Source of the DNA: Allolobophora icterica
Taxonomy: Eukaryota; Annelida; Clitellata; Crassiclitellata; Lumbricidae
Length of the DNA stretch: 64,000 nucleotides
NCBI GenBank assembly: GCA_963556255.1
Contig: OY744608.1
Span: 5,453,448 to 5,517,447 of the forward strand
Direction: 5' to 3'
Below the pieces are notes generated by a model that had not been told where the DNA came from, ran no database searches, and saw only the letters and a list, made by a program, of their open reading frames with translations. Positions 43,796 through 55,260 of the stretch are shown in pieces. The position numbers and the translations under genes were made by a program. Position 1 is the first letter of the stretch. The number at the start of each line of letters is the position of its first letter.

Positions 43796-43929
43796 CCAGT
43801 TCACTGGAATTAGAGCAGTCCCTTGAACTAACTCGGAGAGGTCGCCGTGGGCATAAAAGTCCTTCAGTCCTCTTAGCCTCGACCCTGGCCTCGGCTCGTG
43901 AGTGCCGCTGGCCTTAGTTCTTTGAAGGT

Positions 43930-44160
43930 ATCTACAAAACTATGAAAGTCCGCAGCTGTTCCTTTCGATTGGCTGCTTCTTTTGTTTGTTGTGCCTGGCA
44001 CACGTCTTGTCTTTGGCCGGCATTCATTCATAGTTGCCGGTCCCTCCATCTGGAACTCTACCTCCTCATACTCAACTCTCCTACCGAGAGACTGTCTTTC
44101 GCTCTATACGGAAAACTTATAACCTCTTCCAGTCTACATATATATAGCCCTTAATGTTTC
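43930..44160 (+). pseudogene. LINE ORF2 C-terminal relic
   Basis: The frame IVAGPSIWNSTSSYSTLLPR, DCLSLYTENL, stop resembles the common RT C-terminus of the type (P.IWNSLP....S...FK..LKT.L), with frame drift upstream. No other RT motifs remain. Confidence 0.5.
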
Positions 44161-44559
44161 CCTGGCTTCAGTGTGCACTTCTGAACTTTGTAGGAAGATC
44201 AGTATCAAATTTCAATTCAATTCAATTCGTGCTTTTATTGATCCACAACGACATATAAACATATAAATATACAGCCACGGTAGTAAAGAAAATGGTATTG
44301 TTTTAGTGTATTTTATTGTATTGTATTTTTTTCAGTTATGGTTCAGTTACCAAACTGGAGGAATCCTGAAGGAACACGGTCCTCACGGAAGGCTCTGGAT
44401 GATCCCTAAGTCATCTAAGATATGTGCAGCTGATGGAGCACCGCTTCTTGTAGCCTAAGATATTGTAGAGACGAATGGAGCGACTTAGCAACGGATGATG
44501 TAGCGCCAGATTTTGTAGCGCAGGATTGTACGCTATGTAATTTTATGGGACCGTTTCGT

Positions 44560-44735
44560 ACAACCGTCGGTTTTGTAGCGCTGGGTTGAGTGACAACTAA
44601 TAAAGTAACTACATGCTGCGTACAAGCAGAGCATGTAACGCTGCATTGTGTAGCGTTGGATGGTGTAGTGCGCGTAGCGTGTAGCGACGTAACGTGTAGC
44701 GACGTAACGTGTAGCGACGTAACGTGTAGCTCTAG
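44560..44735 (+). repeat. 15-bp GACGTAACGTGTAGC repeat
   Basis: Three perfect and flanking imperfect units at 44680-44730. Degenerate GTAGCG/GTAACG words extend to the left to about 44560. Confidence 0.8.
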
Positions 44736-44981
44736 ATCGTGGAGTGAGGCTGATGCTCTGTGGTCGTTGACTGGTCTCCATGGTTTCCGCTGGTCAGGCA
44801 TGTGTTGGACGATGCCGTGCTGCTATGGCGACCGTTGCCTGGATACTGCTTCTGCTGGACTTGGCTACGACAGATGGTAAGCGTTCAGTCTATCAGTGTG
44901 AGAATGATGTCTGTGGCTTTTTGTTGATTGGTAACTAGGTCACGTAGGTGTAAATGATGTCTATGCTGTATGTGCAGGGGC

Positions 44982-45129
<148 letters not shown>

Positions 45130-45612
45130 GGACAAACAGATACAGACAGACTGACTGACTGACTGATTGGCAGATAGATGCAGAGATACGGACAAAGACA
45201 AATAGGGGCAGACTGATAGAGAGACAGACGTACAAACATATACAGACAGATATAGGCAGGGATACAGACGAGGACGAACAGGTACAGACTGATAGAGAGA
45301 CAGACAGATACAGACAGAAAGAAATCTTCAGAGAGACAGACAGATAGATAGATAGAAACATTTTGGACATGTAGACACTGCTACAGACGGATGGACAGAT
45401 AAAGACAGAGAGCTTCAGACTGACAGACGGCCAGACGCTTAATGGATCCGTCCTAGTGTGAACAATCGTCTTCTTCGTTGGTGGTGGTGGTCCTGTGAGG
45501 AAAGTATGCTAAAAATGTTTTTGAGAATTCCCCTCAGGCAGTCTGCATTCCGATGATTTACCCTTCTGTAAGTTCGACCCTTAAACCGGGTTTTTCATAT
45601 TGGATCGTTTAA

Positions 45613-48451
45613 CCCTTTCCAGCCCACTGGGTCCAATTGGACACATGCATTTGTAGGTGCTGTAAAATCAATATTAACTCCCAGTGGGTAACTTTGGACC
45701 CCTACATTGACCACAGCTAAGCCAATACTTTATTTAGCACATCACATACCTTGTGAATTTTGGTGCATTGTCACGTGACAGTTGTTGCTTGAAGAGGAAA
45801 TTTTTACGAAAATCTTTGCTAGTTTTCAAGATGAAATCAAACAAGGTAAGGCAGTTTTAAAATTCTGATACTATGGCGAATAGTTAGCATATTAGTAGGC
45901 TAGAGTGTATATGAGATATGCTTAATTTATGATAAGTCAGAGTGGTTGTATTTTCATTCGTAAAGGGAATGGGTCCAAATGAACCCTATGGGAATCGGCT
46001 TTGCAAGCAGCAGGCTTCTACATTACAAAACGTTGTATGCTGAACATAAAGTAATATGCAATATTTTTTAGTATATCTTAGATTTAATTATGATATAATT
46101 ATGATATAATATGGTTTATGCATATTTAGCAAACATGTACTATCGTGACGCCCAGGTTTCTCGTGTCGTGTGTGGTGCTTCTGCGGCGGAATATCCTGGC
46201 GGAAGGTTTTTACCATGTCTCCTAATGACGACACTAGTCCTAACCCTGACCCTCATGACACCAATTTATAGGAAGTAACGAGCTGTGGTGCCCCGATACT
46301 ACATGTTTACCGCATATTTTATATTTTTTATATGTCATAATGTTTGATAAATATTTTATAAATTACAGATTGTTACGAAACGCCGAACAGGTACAGAAGT
46401 CCTTCTTCTGATGGAAGGTGACATTTCTGATGTTGATATACCACTAGAGGAATCAGATGATGAGACTGAGCTACTACAACCCAAAGAACCACAGATATGT
46501 CCCACTTTCAGAAAGCAAAGTACAAAAGTTTCGGTTGAGCGAGCAGATTTGTGCCATGAAGATGGTGACACGGCAGTGACCACTTCAGATGATGAAGATA
46601 ATGTTCCATTGGCCACCAGATACAAGAAGCTAATGCAAGAAAAAACTCGATACAGAAAAAATCGGCCACTGAGATGGAAAGCTCAGGACATCAAAGCTGT
46701 TGGTGTAGCATGCTCTTCTGCCTTCACTGAACCATCTGACGACATCACTCCTTTGTCATATTTCAGGCAATTTGTTGATGACGACATGATACATAACATG
46801 ACAGAACAGACAAACCTATATTCTGTCCAGAAGACAGGAAGTTCATTCAATGTGGTAAAGGATGAAATTGAACAGTTCATCGGAATTCACTTACTGACTG
46901 GCATCGTGAAGATGCCTAGTTACAGGCAGTACTGGGCAGACTCTACACGTGTTTCCACTATAGCCGATGTTATGTCACGGAACCGATTTGATAGACTGAG
47001 ATCTTTTCTCCACGTGAATGACAATTCAAAAATGTTGCGCAGAACTGAACCAGGTTATGACAAGCTTTTCAAAGTGCGACCATTTATTGATAGTCTGCGT
47101 CAGAACCTCGCTAAAGTGGAACCAGAAGAATACAATGCTGTCGACGAAATGGTAATTCCATTCAAAGGCCAAAGTAGTCTGAAACAGTATATCAAGAACA
47201 AACCCCATAAATGGGGCTTCAAAGTATTTGCAAGGGCTGGAGCAAGTGGCTTTTGTTACGACTTTGAAATTTATGTTGGAAAGGGCACAATAGCCAAGGA
47301 GACACAAATTGGAATAAGTGGTGATGTCGTGCTGCGTTTGACGGAAGGTTTGCCAGCAGGAGCAAATTACAAAGTATTTATGGACAACTGGTTCACATCC
47401 TATCAGTTGATTCTTGAGCTACAAAAGAAAGGGCTACTGGCTGTTGGCACAGTTCGGGCAAACAGGATTCCAGGGTGTATTTTCGAGAAGGATGCTAAAA
47501 TGAAGACTCAAGGGCGTGGATCGTGTGACTTTCATCTTGAGGAAAACAACAACATCATTGCTGTGAAGTGGTATGACAGCAAACCAGTGCATCTGATATC
47601 ATCTTATGCTGGTATCAATCCAATTAGCTTGGCTCGAAGATGGTCACTGAAGGACAAACAGTACATCAAGGTAAACCAGCCACACATTGTCAGAGAGTAT
47701 AACAAATTCATGGGTGGTGTTGACCTTCATGACATGTTGGTTGCTCTGTATCGAATAAATATCAGAGCAAAACGCTTCTACCTGAGAATAATATTCCATC
47801 TGATGGATGTGAGTGTTGTCAATGGATGGTTACTATATCGCAGACACCTCACACTTGCTGGAGAAAAGAACTACATGAGTCTGATCGATTTTCGTTCAGA
47901 AGTTGCTCACGGATTGATGACAGCGGGAAAAAACACAGTGAGGAAAAGGGGACGGCCATCATTGAACAGCACACCATTGCTGGAATCAAGACCAGCAAAG
48001 AGAGCTCACATTGTGAAACCTGTCAGCGATGCGCGTTTTGACAACGTTGGCCATTGGCCTGAACATTCATCGAACAAGCAACGCTGTGCGTTGTGTAAAG
48101 TCGCGAAGTCTCGTGTTCGTTGCATAAAATGCAACGTTGCACTATGCTGTACAAAAGACAAAACCCACTTTGAAGCCTACCACAAGCATGGGTAGAATCT
48201 ATCTAGGCCAGTAGTGTATAGGCCAGTTGTACTTTGTTGTACTTTGACTGAACAGATACTGCCCAATGAACTGGCAACTCCCATTGAACTGGCAACTCCC
48301 GTTGGGTCCAATTGGACCCTTTCCACTATTTTGTAATGAATTGTGAAAAAATTAATTTTTTTGTAGTTCTTGCTTATTTTAGGTGGGAATGATGATATTT
48401 AATAGAAAAATTTTTTTTTTGATGGCTAAAATTAATTTGGGCTGGAAAGGG
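45613..48451 (+). mobile_element. Complete piggyBac transposon
   Basis: 2839-bp element with perfect 14-bp inverted ends: CCCTTTCCAGCCCA (45613-45626) and its exact complement TGGGCTGGAAAGGG (48438-48451). TTAA lies on both sides (45609-45612 and 48452-48455), the obligatory piggyBac target. Internal GGGTCCAATTGGAC occurs near both ends (45629-45642; a 16-bp perfect palindrome at 48304-48319) and may be a subterminal transposase-binding repeat. It encodes one uninterrupted transposase. Nothing in the element is broken. Confidence 0.96.
46411..48195 (+). CDS. piggyBac-family (PGBD-like) transposase, 594 aa, intact
   Basis: Cut-and-paste DNA transposase with an RNase-H-like DDE/D core that excises the element and inserts it at TTAA. 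The N-terminus is acidic (residues 1-65). The first catalytic Asp is in YNAVDEMVIPFKGQ (D245), the second in VFMDNWFTS (D325), the third in FMGGVDLHD (D438, with D441). Spacing and sequence context match the piggyBac catalytic D..D..D/D set. The C-terminus (about 555-590) is a cysteine/histidine-rich domain CALCKVAKSRVRCIKCN plus CC and H, the usual family end-binding domain. Length is typical. The first ATG of the frame is used, about 800 bp inside the left end; an upstream 18-codon mini-ORF starts at 46215. No stop or frameshift. Confidence 0.96.
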   Translation: MEGDISDVDIPLEESDDETELLQPKEPQICPTFRKQSTKVSVERADLCHEDGDTAVTTSDDEDNVPLATRYKKLMQEKTRYRKNRPLRWKAQDIKAVGVACSSAFTEPSDDITPLSYFRQFVDDDMIHNMTEQTNLYSVQKTGSSFNVVKDEIEQFIGIHLLTGIVKMPSYRQYWADSTRVSTIADVMSRNRFDRLRSFLHVNDNSKMLRRTEPGYDKLFKVRPFIDSLRQNLAKVEPEEYNAVDEMVIPFKGQSSLKQYIKNKPHKWGFKVFARAGASGFCYDFEIYVGKGTIAKETQIGISGDVVLRLTEGLPAGANYKVFMDNWFTSYQLILELQKKGLLAVGTVRANRIPGCIFEKDAKMKTQGRGSCDFHLEENNNIIAVKWYDSKPVHLISSYAGINPISLARRWSLKDKQYIKVNQPHIVREYNKFMGGVDLHDMLVALYRINIRAKRFYLRIIFHLMDVSVVNGWLLYRRHLTLAGEKNYMSLIDFRSEVAHGLMTAGKNTVRKRGRPSLNSTPLLESRPAKRAHIVKPVSDARFDNVGHWPEHSSNKQRCALCKVAKSRVRCIKCNVALCCTKDKTHFEAYHKHG

Positions 48452-48539
48452 TTAATTGTAACTATTGTTGTGGGTTTTACTCTTGTGCATGCATTGCTGT
48501 TAGTGTAGGTGTAACCCACATGCTTCATTTAATGTATGC

Positions 48540-48745
48540 GTCAAGGGTGAACCGTCGTTGTCTCGAGACACCCTGAATTCAAACGCCCCCGCCGGGGGTG
48601 GGGGGTGGGTGATGCCGTGTGTATTCCTCCATGCCCCGACGCAGAGGTGGGGCCCTTAGCATTCGGGCTTGGGTCAGCCGTAGGCGCTTTGGCTGGAGTG
48701 AACCGCTGGCGAGTTAGCCCAAAGGATCTCTAGCGGTGTGACAAG
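48540..48745. other. GC-rich unassigned stretch
   Basis: GCCCCCGCCGGGGGTGGGG followed by GGCGCTTTGGCTGGAGTGAA; much richer in GC than its surroundings. No reading frame or RNA recognised. Confidence 0.4.
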
Positions 48746-48824
48746 TGTATGTATTCGGTGTAACGACAGCTTATATCTGTCACCTGACAGCAATAATATT
48801 GTTAAATTTCTTTAAACAATTACC

Positions 48825-49330
48825 ATTGGATCCAGAGTTTAACGACATCTTGTGGCAGCAAAGGCCGTTGTTTTTGTTGGCGTCGGCAGAAATTATTTCG
48901 AACAGTTCTCACCGTTCGTATGGCATAATACAGCACATAGCGTGGGCGGATCCAGAGTTTAACGACATCTTATGGCAGCAAGAGGCCGTTAACGTCGATA
49001 AATTTTTTGGCATATTGCAGCTCACAGCGAGTGAGTTGTTTCTGTTTAACGACGCTCTCATAACAAAGATGATTACCGTCGCCCTCCATTCTCCAGACTT
49101 GGGACTGGCGCTGCCAGAGTACAACAGTGCCGGAGTAATGTGGATTTATAAACCATAAACGCCAACTTCAAAGAAATTTCTTAGCCATTTCCGGGAATTC
49201 GTATAGCGGTGGCGATTAAACTCTTATATAACGTTGATGGAAGCGTTAAAAAAGGTGTATAAAGAGTGCATTGCATTATCCAGTGTTTTAACGACATCTT
49301 GTGGCTGTCAACAATACAGTACATTACAAC
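48825..49330. repeat. R3 and R2 modules
   Basis: R3 twice (48830-48895 and 48950-49010: TGGATCCAGAGTTTAACGAC, ATCTTATGGCAGCAA, GGCCGTT). R2 reversed at 49025-49115 (TTTAACGACGCTCTCATAAC, GTCGCCCTCC, GACTTGGGACTGGCGC). R4 and R3 remnants at 49220-49320. Confidence 0.6.
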
Positions 49331-49519
49331 TTATATTTATAACACGCGTTAATAAAACCGAGTACTCAAAGGACGCGTTACAGTGCAACAGTTAATCATA
49401 TAATTAAATAAATGAGTTTTGAGTTTAGTTTAAAAAATATTTATCGGGGTAGATCTTTGCACTGTTTCTGATACAGAGTTCCATTCAGCTGGACCAATCA
49501 CCTCAAACATCCTAAACAG

Positions 49520-50024
49520 CAGTGTGCGACCGTACGTACGGAACGTACATGTACGTTATTTTTTCTATAACGTAGGTACGATACGCGTACGTTATTATGC
49601 CGTACGTTGGCGTACGTTGACATCAGTTCATGACGAAAATAAATACATAACTTTATGCGCAACAAAAGTCAATAATAGTTGGTGATTGACGGTCGTAAAC
49701 AATTGTAACCATTTACATCAGTCAGCTGTGGCTTTTCACTTATCTCTACTTTTAAATTCTAAATTGCTAATATTCTGTGTAATGTATAATATGAAGAAAA
49801 TTAAAATTTTACGGCACACTTTATAGAATGGTCAGTGCCAGTGGTAATTTAATTGGTAATGCTAAATATCGGTACCGTTCGTAAATAATTAGGCCAGCGT
49901 ATGGGGAGATTAATACTGTAGAGCTAAACTGATCAGTTTTAACTGACGCGTACGTTATTCGTTTTAATAACGTACGTACGGTTCGCGAACGTTATTACGG
50001 CAAGTAACGTACGGTCGCACTTCG
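49520..50024. mobile_element. 505-bp hAT-type non-autonomous element
   Basis: Flanked by CTAAACAG on both sides (49512-49519 and 50025-50032), an 8-bp duplication. Ends: CAGTGTGCGACCGTACGT, and the right-end complement CGAAGTGCGACCGTACGT (15 of 18). The subterminal regions are dense in the palindrome CGTACG and in AACGTACGT words on both sides. The AT-rich interior lacks a transposase. Confidence 0.87.
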
Positions 50025-50029
50025 CTAAA

Positions 50030-50260
50030 CAGCCAAGAGCCGTTGACGTCGACCTTCGATGAATTAATAAATAATCAAAACCACACCGGTTGCATTTTTG
50101 TTAACGACATCTTGTGGCTGCCAGGGCCGTTGACGTCAACCTTCCACAGACCGAATTTCTTGGCCAGTACTACAGTTTAAGTGTCCATTTTCCACAGTAT
50201 ATGGCGTCGGTGGGACGCTTTTTAAAGGTGTGTAAGGAGGCGTCGACAGGGAATCAGTAG
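50030..50260. repeat. R3/R4 modules
   Basis: R3 at 50035-50060 (interrupted by the hAT insertion) and 50095-50150 (GTTAACGACATCTTGTGGCT, GGCCGTTGACGTCAACCTT). R4 at 50190-50245 (TTTTTAAAGGTGTGTAAGGA). Confidence 0.6.
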
Positions 50261-50329
50261 TAGTGGTAGCAAAGAATGTCTGAAGATGGAGCTTAGAGTG
50301 TATAAAACAGTGAACTGTGTTCAATTGCA

Positions 50330-50455
50330 GTATTTAAAATCAGTCCTTATTGTTCAATCACTGTTATCACTGGTGAACAAGGACATCTGATTGCCTTTCT
50401 CTGGTGTCTGATTTGGCAGCTGGTTATATTAAAGAATATACTTACTTACTTACTT
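50330..50455 (+). pseudogene. LINE 3' tail with (ACTT)n
   Basis: TATATTAAAGAATATACTTA, CTTACTTACTTG matches the 3' ends at 3316-3332 and (complement) 9832-9850. Only UTR sequence remains. Confidence 0.55.
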
Positions 50456-50501
50456 GATGTCGTTAGATTCGTTTAGAACACTGGATAATGTAATGCACTC
50501 G

Positions 50502-50690
<189 letters not shown>

Positions 50691-51119
50691 ACAATTTCTA
50701 TGGCGCCGTAACACAGCCCATGCCGTTACAAGGGCGCCTTGACAAACAACAAAAAACACGCACAATCTTAGACACCTTTATAACGTTGGTGACAACGTTA
50801 TATATGCGTTTAATCGCGGGTGGTCAAATAATTATCTTCTTTAATTACGTGAGAGTTATGTCTAAAACAAAAACTGTGCTCAGTGAACGAGCGGATTTTG
50901 GAATTCCCTCCCTCTCTGTATGTGTTTGTTTTGTTAAGTCATTTGTGTCGTTTCGTTCTCTACTTATGACCAAATTTCTTGGAAATTACGTATCTATCGT
51001 AAGATGTGTCGTACTGTTGGCGGACTGATCTTAGAGGGATTTTCGACCTGATTACAGCATGGTTTGGGGACGCAACTGTTTATACCTTGTCCATTAGACA
51101 CAAACGTTACAGAATTATG

Positions 51120-51275
51120 CTAAATAATAATAATAACAACAATAATAATAATAGTAGTTGTAGTAATAGTATTTATAATGATAATGATCATGGCATTAAC
51201 AACAACAACAACAATAAATAATAGTAATAATAATGATAATAATTATAATAATAATATTAATAATAATTAGTAATT
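51120..51275 (+). repeat. AAT/AAC-rich degenerate trinucleotide tract
   Basis: AATAATAATAACAACAATAA with GATAATGATCATGG interruptions. Confidence 0.9.
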
Positions 51276-51479
51276 ATAGTTGTGGTTCCGGTATATCGAT
51301 GTATGCCTACATATTTTGTGGCTTCCAGGTCTTTGATTTGGGCATGACGTTCAATTTAGATTACAAATTAGGACGTCAACCACTGCTGTTAGCTGACTTT
51401 ACCTGAAAGATATCCAAGTAGACATCTATGTAACCTTTTCACCCTAGCTGTGCCATTGGGAATTCAATAGTAGTAGTAT

Positions 51480-54360
51480 CCAGTGTTGACGACATTTTAT
51501 GGCTCTCTGCCGAGTTGGCAAGGCAACCTCCGTACAAAGTGATTTAAGTCTGTAGGGATCCACGGACTAGTTCAGCGACATCTTAAGGTTTCAAAGACTT
51601 TTCACGTAGCTAGGAAATATCTGTGTACAGTTCTCAGTCTGGACTGTGCCGTTAAACTTATTTAGCACTCAATCCTTCCCGTGCAGGTCTGCGAATCGGG
51701 TGGGTTGGGGGGGGGAGGCGGGGAGAACGCATCTCCACTCGTCTCTGTCCATTGCAAGCTCTTCGACCTCGTCCCATGACATCACCAGGCATCTCAAGTC
51801 ATCTATGATGGTTCGCGGCTAGTTATTCCTTGATCTTCCTATCTTCCTTCTCCCTACAGAATTTCAGGACATCACTTTTTTGCTCTTAACTATCTTTATC
51901 CATACGAAAAACATGCTCCATCCACTTCAATCTTCTCTGTCTGATGATACAGTAAAGACCGAGCGATTTATTATTCCAAAAGTTTAACGACATCTTATGG
52001 CTGCTATGGCCTTTGACGTCTTAAAAAATTAATTGTATATCCGTTCATTTTCTTGATTGCAGATTATTTGTTACAGGTCGTCATTGTTTTGCTTACTCGT
52101 GTTTCAAAACCGAGCGATTTAAATCTTTATTCGTCATTTTATTGATTAAAACTAAGCGGACGTCTTTATATATACAGCGTTGGGGAAGCGTTTTAAAGGT
52201 GTCTAACGAGTACATTATGTTCTCTACTGTTTTAACGACATCTTGTGGCCGCCTGACCCGTTGATGCGGAGTTTGAAACGCAAACTCTGTACAAATTTTA
52301 AGTGAATTATAGCTGAGGGATCTGCTTATTATAGGATGCGTTCCAGCAGTTTCACGACATCTTATGACACTAATGGTCGTTGACATCCTATAGCAACAAA
52401 CAAAAACTGTTGACGTCGACAGAAATTAGTTTGGCATATTACAGCTCTAATACGAATTTTTTTTATTATATAGCAAGTATTATAAAATGTACCTCACTTA
52501 TCTTTATTTGATTAGAGATTCTTATTGTATCTTGCAATAAAATGGGTCTAGACTTAGAAAAGAATTTCTTTACACTTAAAGAATCAGAAAATATAGCAAA
52601 AATATTTAAAGCACCGATTTTCGTCATCAACTATCCAGGTAAAGGCTTTCATAGCAGTCATTGCAGCAGCATAGATGCTTAAGATTCGAGTTACACGTTA
52701 CCCCCAACAGAAGAGTATATATGCCCGGTGGAAGGTTTTAAAAGGTGTCCAAGGAGTACAGTGAATTATACAGAATTTCAATTATATCTTGTGACTGCTA
52801 GTGCCTTACATGCGATTGTATTTTGATTGTAAGATACGAAGTTGAGCAGCATAGCGACAGCTTAAGACATCAAAGGCCGTTCAAGTCGATAGAAAAAATT
52901 ATGTACCGATTTCTCGGTGTAATATTATGTCCTGATTTTGACCATTGACTGAATGGAACAGTTTAACGACATCTTATGACAGCAAAGGCCGTTGATGCAG
53001 ATAGGAAAATAAGAAGTTCACGCTGTTAATATTTTCCCTAGTTATGCGCCAATGTAGTTTCAGTGTTGACCGCTGTCTTATGGCTGCCAGGGCCGTTGAC
53101 GTCGACCTTACGTTACCTGCTGTTAGCAATTTGCAAGTTGGATTTGAACGCATCTTCAAAGCTATATGGAATTCAAGAAAAGCGTTTTAAAGGTGTGCAA
53201 TAGCCGTGAACAAGCCTGTATAAATATAGCACTAGTAATGAATGTTTAACGACATATATATTGCGGCTATGTGGGCCGTTGACGTTATCTTACCCTTCCA
53301 TAGAAAATGCTCCTGCTTTACTGAAGGTATTGTCTGCAGAGCTCAGACACTAGAAGACATTCACGGCCGCAGGAAGTCATCACACTTCTGTCAGAGCTGA
53401 TGTCATAGCACATTCGGTGTCGCCTATTGCCTAGCAGTTGTCTGATTACTTAAAGAGGCCACATTGCTGTATTGGTTAACGATCAGACACATGTGTCTAT
53501 AAGAGCTCTGTATCTTGCCAGTGGACACACTTAATGTTGCAGCAGTCGCTTATGTAAATTAGTTTTGGACTTGAGACTTGCCTGAGTTTCCTCTTTCAAA
53601 TTGCTTATCCACCATAGGCTGCCTCTCTGTCTTAGGGCTTTTTCTATCGACTTGAACGGCCTTTGATGTCTTACTGACCTGATTACAGCTTGGTTTTGGT
53701 GTGCCATCCGTTGAGCCCTTGTGCATTAGACACCAGCGCAATAGAAGTTACTGATCACAATTATAACTTGGACACCTCTAAACCGTTTTCGTCCTGCGCT
53801 ATAATTGTCTCAAGTTTCGAACAACATGCAGATAAGATCACTGGGTGGAACGTTACGTTGATCAATGTCAACTTGAACATCTTTAAAACGCGTTCATAAG
53901 ACACTCTAAGAAATAGTTTCGCGAAATCGTATATGAAACGTACGAACGGTGAAACTGTTCAAAACAATTTCTGTCTGCCTCAACAGCCTTTGTTGCCATA
54001 AGATGTTAAACTCGGGAACTCGGTATCCATCAATACCGTATCACTACCTATTCGATATTTCGCCATAAGATGTAATTAAACTGTAGATCATCCTTCGGTA
54101 GATACCCCTCCCCACTGCTAGTACCAGTCCGTTCCAGCAGTGCTAGGTAATGCCAGTCCCAAGTCTGGAGAAAGGAGGAGGGCAACGCCAACGGTCCTGG
54201 CAGCCGTAAGATGTCGTTTCAACTCTGGATCCATGCGTCCAGTTCGGCAGATAACACTGTAAATAATGTATCTGGGAGGTTAGATGAATAGCATCATTTG
54301 TATATCAACGGCCCTGACGGCTGCAAGATGTCATTGAACACTGGTTACAACACAACTGTC
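51480..54360. repeat. Dense cluster of R3/R4 modules (with R5 and R2)
   Basis: About a dozen degenerate R3 copies, e.g. 51970, 52232, 52345, 52960 and 53065 (TTTAACGACATCTTATGGC, GGCCGTTGACGTCGAC), and reversed R3 at 53960-54015, 54070 and 54190-54230. R4 copies (GTTTTAAAGGTGTCTAA) at 52190, 52735 and 53180, and reversed at 53765. R5 at 53670. R2 at 54140. Many R3 copies carry the CRE-like core TGACGTC. An intervening 51700-51950 stretch holds nothing recognised. Confidence 0.6.
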
Positions 54361-54481
54361 CAGCGTTAGTGTTAAACTGGTAGTCTCAGCTTGGAACAGC
54401 TGCATCCAATCATGCCCAGACCATATTGATGTATGACGTGTATGATGAATTTACTGTATGCCCCTACCTTTCATTACCTTC

Positions 54482-54600
54482 TTACGGACTGATGTTCGTG
54501 ATATTGACCTGATTACGGTTTGGTTTTGGTTTGCCATCGACTGATGCCTGGTGCATTAGAAAACAGCGCAATAGAAATTACTAATTACAATTACTTTGTG
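54482..54600 (+). repeat. Dispersed repeat R5
   Basis: CTTACGGACTGATGTTCGTG, TTGACCTGATTACGG, GCGCAATAGAAATTACTAAT; the best-preserved copy next to that at 11690. Confidence 0.65.
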
Positions 54601-54654
54601 CATCTCAGCACCCAGTAAGTAGCAGGGACGGATAGAACAGGGTAAAAGACGAGA

Positions 54655-54790
54655 TCGTGCCCGGTTGGTGTCAGTCCCAATCGTGGAGTAACTAGGAGGG
54701 CGACGCTAAGTGGCTTCCTTATGACACGGTAGAATCGTTAAAAGCAGAAACTGCAATTCATTCATTCATTCATTCATTCATTCATTCAAT
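54655..54790 (+). repeat. R2 copy and (ATTC)n run
   Basis: R2: GTCAGTCCCAATCGTGGAGT, AGGAGGGCGACGCTAAG. Pure ATTC tetranucleotide at 54757-54788. Confidence 0.65.
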
Positions 54791-54984
54791 ATATAAATAT
54801 GGTGGAGAAATAATTTTTTCTGTGGCGGGGAAATAGTTCAAGAAGACCGTGAGCAAAATAAACTAAGTTATCGACAGCTGATAACCTTTTGCTTTTGGCC
54901 TGACGGTTGGCATAATGGAATATAGGCTATAATAAACACCGAGGTGAGTATTAGGGGGAGCATAACCTCAAAATTTCAAGTTGA

Positions 54985-55260
54985 TTCACATCTGTGTCAG
55001 AGAGGAGATTGGAAATGACAGACAGACAGACAGACAGGGAGATAAGCAGAAAGGTAGGCAGGAAGGTAAGCAGACAGATATAAGCAGGTAGGCAGGCAGA
55101 CATAAAGGGAGGAAATGATGGCCAGACAGACAGACAGACAGACAGGGAGATAAGCAGGTAGGCAGGCAGACATAAAGGGAGGTAAGCAGGTAGGCAGATA
55201 GGCAGACATAAAGGGAGGTAAGCAGGTAGGCAGGCAAGCAGATGCTAAGAAGCATATAAT
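54985..55260 (+). repeat. ACAG/AGGT-rich minisatellite
   Basis: Units such as GACAGACAGACAGACAGGGA, GATAAGCAGGTAGGCAGGCA, GACATAAAGGGAGG repeat about three times with a period near 75 bp. Confidence 0.8.
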
